Source: Niallia nealsonii (GTDB lineage: Bacteria > Bacillota > Bacilli > Bacillales > Cytobacillaceae). Taken from it: a stretch of 64,000 nt of DNA. This document shows, one piece after another, positions 61,418 to 64,000 of the stretch (its first letter is position 1; every line of letters starts with the position of its first letter). The position numbers and the translations under genes are program-made. Location: contig NZ_PISE01000037.1 in assembly GCF_002835805.1 (NCBI RefSeq), positions 18,376 to 82,375 of the forward strand. Direction: 5' to 3'. The notes under the pieces are model-generated. The model ran no database searches. It was not told where the DNA came from and saw nothing but the letters and a program-made list of their open reading frames with translations.

Positions 61418-62335
61418 TTACTTTAAAAAGTTTTCCTTAAAGAACTTTAGTTGATATTCTAACGTTAATGGGTCGTTAAACAAGAATGCATTTCCATCTG
61501 CTTCAAACACATGGTTATTTTTCACAGCTGGCATTTGTTTATAGGTTTCTGTATTTTGATATGAACTATCTTGATCATTATATTTGCTAACTATTAAGTA
61601 ATCACCAACATATTCGGGTAAAACTTCTTGAGAAAGCATATAATATCCATCTTTTGATGTCATTTCTTTTACTTTATCTGGCATTTTCAATCCCATTGCT
61701 TGATATAGAACCTCTGTCCCTCTTCCCCAACTATCACCAAATACACCTATTTCTTTTTCATAACTTTCAATAACGGAAACCGTGGCATCTTCCCCAATTT
61801 TCGCTTTAATTTCTTCTCCAGTTGCCTTTGCTTCTGCTTTAAAACTATCGATCCAACTCTGTGCTTCTTTTTCTTTATTGAGAAGCTTTCCAATTTCTAA
61901 GTGCTGTGTTAAATAATCTAATTTCCCATATGTATATGTTACAGTTGGTGCAATTTCTTTCAGCTTATCCAAATTTTTATTCGTACTTGCTCCAATGATT
62001 AAATCTGGATTTAATTCAATTATTTTTTCTAAGTCCTCATCTGAAACCACTTCTACATCTTTCAACTGCTCTTCGTAAATAGGACTCTGTTTCGACCAAG
62101 TCTCTACCCCTACTAGATTAACTCCCAAAGCCAGCACATCACCAGCATTTGTTAACGCAACTACTCTTTTTGGATTTGCCGGAACTTCAACTGGTCCATT
62201 TTCCGATTGATAGGTAATCGTATCTTTTTTCGTTTTCTTTGCTGAATCCCCTGTTGTTTCTTCAGTGGACTTATTGCCACAAGCACTAACTAAAAGTACT
62301 AGTAAAAGTAAAACTGGAATAAATAGTTTCTTCAT
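61418..62335 (-). CDS. Iron-siderophore ABC transporter substrate-binding lipoprotein (orphan)
   Basis: A 305-residue FecB/FepB-type binding protein: signal peptide with lipobox VSAC, then NPKRVVALTNAGDVLALGVN and the C-terminal KQMPAVKNNHVFEADGNAFL. Different in sequence from the binding protein at 3721. GAGGGAGAAAG precedes the ATG. A perfect Fur box lies upstream. No permease or ATPase gene is adjacent, so it must borrow a transporter; perhaps the permeases at 4.7-6.7 kb. Confidence 0.9.
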   Translation of the reverse strand: MKKLFIPVLLLLVLLVSACGNKSTEETTGDSAKKTKKDTITYQSENGPVEVPANPKRVVALTNAGDVLALGVNLVGVETWSKQSPIYEEQLKDVEVVSDEDLEKIIELNPDLIIGASTNKNLDKLKEIAPTVTYTYGKLDYLTQHLEIGKLLNKEKEAQSWIDSFKAEAKATGEEIKAKIGEDATVSVIESYEKEIGVFGDSWGRGTEVLYQAMGLKMPDKVKEMTSKDGYYMLSQEVLPEYVGDYLIVSKYNDQDSSYQNTETYKQMPAVKNNHVFEADGNAFLFNDPLTLEYQLKFFKENFLK

Positions 62336-62357
62336 GTTAACTTTCTCCCTCTTGTTT

Positions 62358-62392
62358 TGATAATGATTATCAATATCATGAAAATAATCATA
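62358..62392 (-). promoter_or_regulatory. Fur box upstream of the orphan siderophore-binding gene
   Basis: TGATAATGATTATCA (62358-62372) is a perfect 7-1-7 Fur box; TGAAAATAATCATAA (62378-62392) is a second, weaker match adjoining it. Confidence 0.85.
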
Positions 62393-62814
62393 ATATCTTT
62401 TTAATTTTCTGTCAATAAGTTATTCTATATTTATAGAAGAAACTCGGATTATTTGACATCCGAACTGTTAAAGATGGAGATAATGAATGATTATCGACAT
62501 TTAGAAATGTATACTTTATCTAACATAAGCCCCTTCTAAACTTTCTCCTACAACGATAATTTTTATATAGGAATATCAAAAACTATCGTTTATAGAAGGG
62601 AATGAATGCATTTATCTTGGATAAAAAAGATTTATATACAAATTATGCATAAAATAAGGTATATAAAATGCTTTAGTAGCAATACGACGTCCTACCTTAC
62701 TCGTTCCACAGATACTAGCAACCTTATAAGGATTATCCATCATACACCACCAAATAAAGATAGTAACTATACGTTTAAATTCCCTTTCGATTCATATATT
62801 TCATTAATTCCAGG

Positions 62815-62895
62815 AGCTTCCCCGCTAGCCCAACAAGAAAAAGGGGTCGCTACAGCTATCCCTTTTTCTACATAAGCATCTGTTTGTCTCAAAAG
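62815..62895. repeat. Dispersed repeat family copy
   Basis: CCGCTAGCCCAACAAGAAAA, AGGGGTCGCTACAGCTATCC and ATAAGCATCTGTTTGTCTCA. A plus-strand frame over this region is not believed to be a gene. Confidence 0.5.
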
Positions 62896-62945
62896 ATAAT
62901 CATTATTTACAACAAAAAATACTGAATTTCTTTACCCTGTACTTT

Positions 62946-63326
62946 TTAGTTAGTAACTGACTTTCCCTTTTTTACCCCCTCAAATATAGTCATAACAATA
63001 CTACTAATGCCAACAATGGCATCTAGAGCGCCAATGACAATTATCCAAATACTAGGAATCACAAAACCTACTATAATAAGACCTAAAAACGTCAACACTA
63101 TAAAGGCTTGATAAATGGCAGAAATGATATTTAGAGCAAGATGATTAAAAAACGATAAAATCAAAGGTGGTAATAATAGTACTATTAGTGTTCCGAGAGA
63201 CATCAAAAGATTTAGTGGTTCATCGAATGAAACAGTATTAGGACCTGTTGGATTTTTAGCAACTAATAATAAAGCAGAAATAGCTAATATCATAATCATT
63301 AAAACCATAGAAAGTCTTTTTACCAT
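62946..63326 (-). CDS. Hypothetical four-helix membrane protein
   Basis: A 126-residue protein with four hydrophobic segments and a basic tail (FEGVKKGKSVTN). AAAAGGGAG precedes the ATG. No family recognised. Confidence 0.6.
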   Translation of the reverse strand: MVKRLSMVLMIMILAISALLLVAKNPTGPNTVSFDEPLNLLMSLGTLIVLLLPPLILSFFNHLALNIISAIYQAFIVLTFLGLIIVGFVIPSIWIIVIGALDAIVGISSIVMTIFEGVKKGKSVTN

Positions 63327-63359
63327 AATCGATACTCCCTTTTAATATTCCTTTTGCAT

Positions 63360-63551
63360 TTACCTTTTATTGTAAAACTTCATAGGTGTTTTTTCCTTTT
63401 GAAAGAGACTTATCAAGTGTTGATAAACCGAAGCATGGGAACTACTTTTTCGATAAAGTAATTGACTATAAAAATGAAAATTTTCATCCTGAAAAGAAAT
63501 GCCTACAATTTCCTCCTGCTCCTCTATACTAAATGCAGGTAAAAAGCCAAT
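63360..63551 (-). pseudogene. C-terminal fragment of a LysR regulator
   Basis: The minus-strand frame to a stop at 63360 reads GIGFLPAFSIEEQEEIVGIS then FQDENFHFYSQLLYRKSSSH, typical of the end of a LysR substrate-binding domain. Its 5' part is missing, replaced at about 63551 by the mannose-6-phosphate isomerase start region. Confidence 0.55.
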
Positions 63552-63919
63552 TCCCCATTTATTGGAAGCCCCTTTTCTTAAAACCCGTTTTTAAAGAAAG
63601 AATTTGGGGAGGACAGGCTTTACGAGAGATATTTGAATATGAAATTCCAACAGATCACACAGGGGAATGCTGGGCAATTTCTGCTGATCCAAATGGTCCT
63701 TCGGTGATAGAAAATGGCAAATTTGCAGGAATGACGCTCGACATTTTATGGAAGAAACACCCTGAATTATTTGGAAATCCTGAAGGAGATTTATTTCCTC
63801 TTTTAACAAAGATTTTGGATGCACATATGGATTTATCCGTACAGGTCCATCCAGATAATTCCTATGCGATGATGAACGAAAATGGTGAATTAGTTTTCAT
63901 CATTGCCCTTCTTTATTAA
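63533..63919 (+). pseudogene. manA: Type I mannose-6-phosphate isomerase, 3' truncated
   Basis: 128 codons: PLFLKPVFKERIWGGQALRE, then TGECWAISADPNGPSVIENG and FPLLTKILDAHMDLSVQVHP with the zinc-ligand His of QVHP near residue 115. The normal continuation GK-TECWY is replaced by VFIIALLY and a stop, just where AT-rich site 9 begins. Full enzymes have about 315 residues. The start is uncertain because the true N-terminus probably begins nearer PLFLKP. Inactive. Confidence 0.8.
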
Positions 63920-64000
63920 TATTAATGATAATATTTTACCTATCTAACAAATAGTTATAATATTATTTTTAAAGATAATAATAGTATTAAAATTAATATT
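63914..64000. promoter_or_regulatory. AT-rich composite element, copy 3 (site 9), reaching the window end
   Basis: ATTAATATTAATGATAATAT (63916-63935), TTACCTATCTAA, TTATAATATTATTTTTA (63955-63971) and ATTAAAATTAATATT (63986-64000). Third copy of the composite found at 22751 and 28166, and the break point of the truncated isomerase gene. Confidence 0.5.

Noticed and set aside
62331..62345. TCATGTTAACT, similar to the Xer right arm
   Set aside because: It spans the start codon of the siderophore-binding gene and has no left arm.
62606..62875. 89-codon plus-strand frame
   Set aside because: No ribosome site, low-complexity AT-driven residues, and its end lies in a dispersed repeat.
62894..62908. 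AGATAATCATTATTT as a third Fur box
   Set aside because: Three mismatches and located downstream of the nearest gene, not in a promoter.
1..64000. CRISPR arrays, tRNA, rRNA, riboswitches, replication initiator
   Set aside because: Looked for and not seen; no regularly spaced repeats, cloverleaf, T-box or known aptamer pattern, and no Rep-like protein.

Overview
This 64 kb window is AT-rich and has Gram-positive features throughout: strong AGGAGG-type ribosome binding sites, sigma-A-type promoters, Fur boxes of the 7-1-7 type, a CcpA-type cre site and CotF-like spore coat proteins. I read it as part of a large plasmid or megaplasmid of a spore-forming Bacillaceae. The plasmid reading rests on a ParA ATPase with an overlapping small ribbon-helix-helix partner gene (58.1-59.2 kb), several small plasmid-type genes, dispersed AT-rich operator- or centromere-like sites, and many broken genes. 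No replication initiator, rRNA, tRNA, CRISPR array or intact transposase is visible. Genus is not resolved.

Layout. 0-9.5 kb: MATE exporter and divergent AraC regulator; small genes; a Fur-controlled siderophore-iron importer (two permeases and a binding protein, no ATPase); a frameshifted LysE exporter; an EamA exporter behind a leader peptide and hairpin. 9.7-19 kb: scattered cargo (MEDS protein, acetyltransferase, MarR, Asp/Glu racemase, SDR with TetR, GntR with a DUF1648 membrane protein) mixed with broken integrase, nitroreductase and MarR pieces. 18.5-28.2 kb: plasmid-type small genes, a MarR-YczE-GNAT cassette between direct repeats, and a YdfHIJ-like two-component system with its MMPL transporter. 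28.2-44.4 kb: a mosaic bounded by two 300-bp-scale IS3-family remnants and punctuated by six candidate Xer recombination (pdif-like) sites. Between those sites lie a CPCC protein and lipoprotein, an arylamine N-acetyltransferase with CotF-like genes, a CcdC-like protein, a sugar acetyltransferase, and a complete galactitol pathway (PTS IIA, IIB, IIC, galactitol-1-phosphate dehydrogenase, PfkB kinase, class I tagatose-bisphosphate aldolase, two DeoR regulators). 44.8-57.7 kb: epimerase, RpiR regulator, MocR regulator with an MFS exporter, two paralogous TetR regulators, a CMD-SDR-cupin operon, RibD-like reductase, VOC protein and methyltransferase. 58-64 kb: partition genes with large palindromes upstream, a diguanylate cyclase, a second Fur-controlled siderophore-binding lipoprotein, and truncated LysR and mannose-6-phosphate isomerase genes.

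How it works together. Most cargo comes as regulator-plus-effector pairs with palindromic operators visible in the sequence. The galactitol locus is a self-contained regulon with two symmetrical divergent promoters. The two-component locus has matching promoter elements in front of the MMPL gene and of a 34-residue membrane peptide gene, suggesting the peptide is an extra regulon member. Gene decay is heavy, often by one-base changes in A runs (sequencing error is an alternative for those), which fits a recombining accessory replicon.
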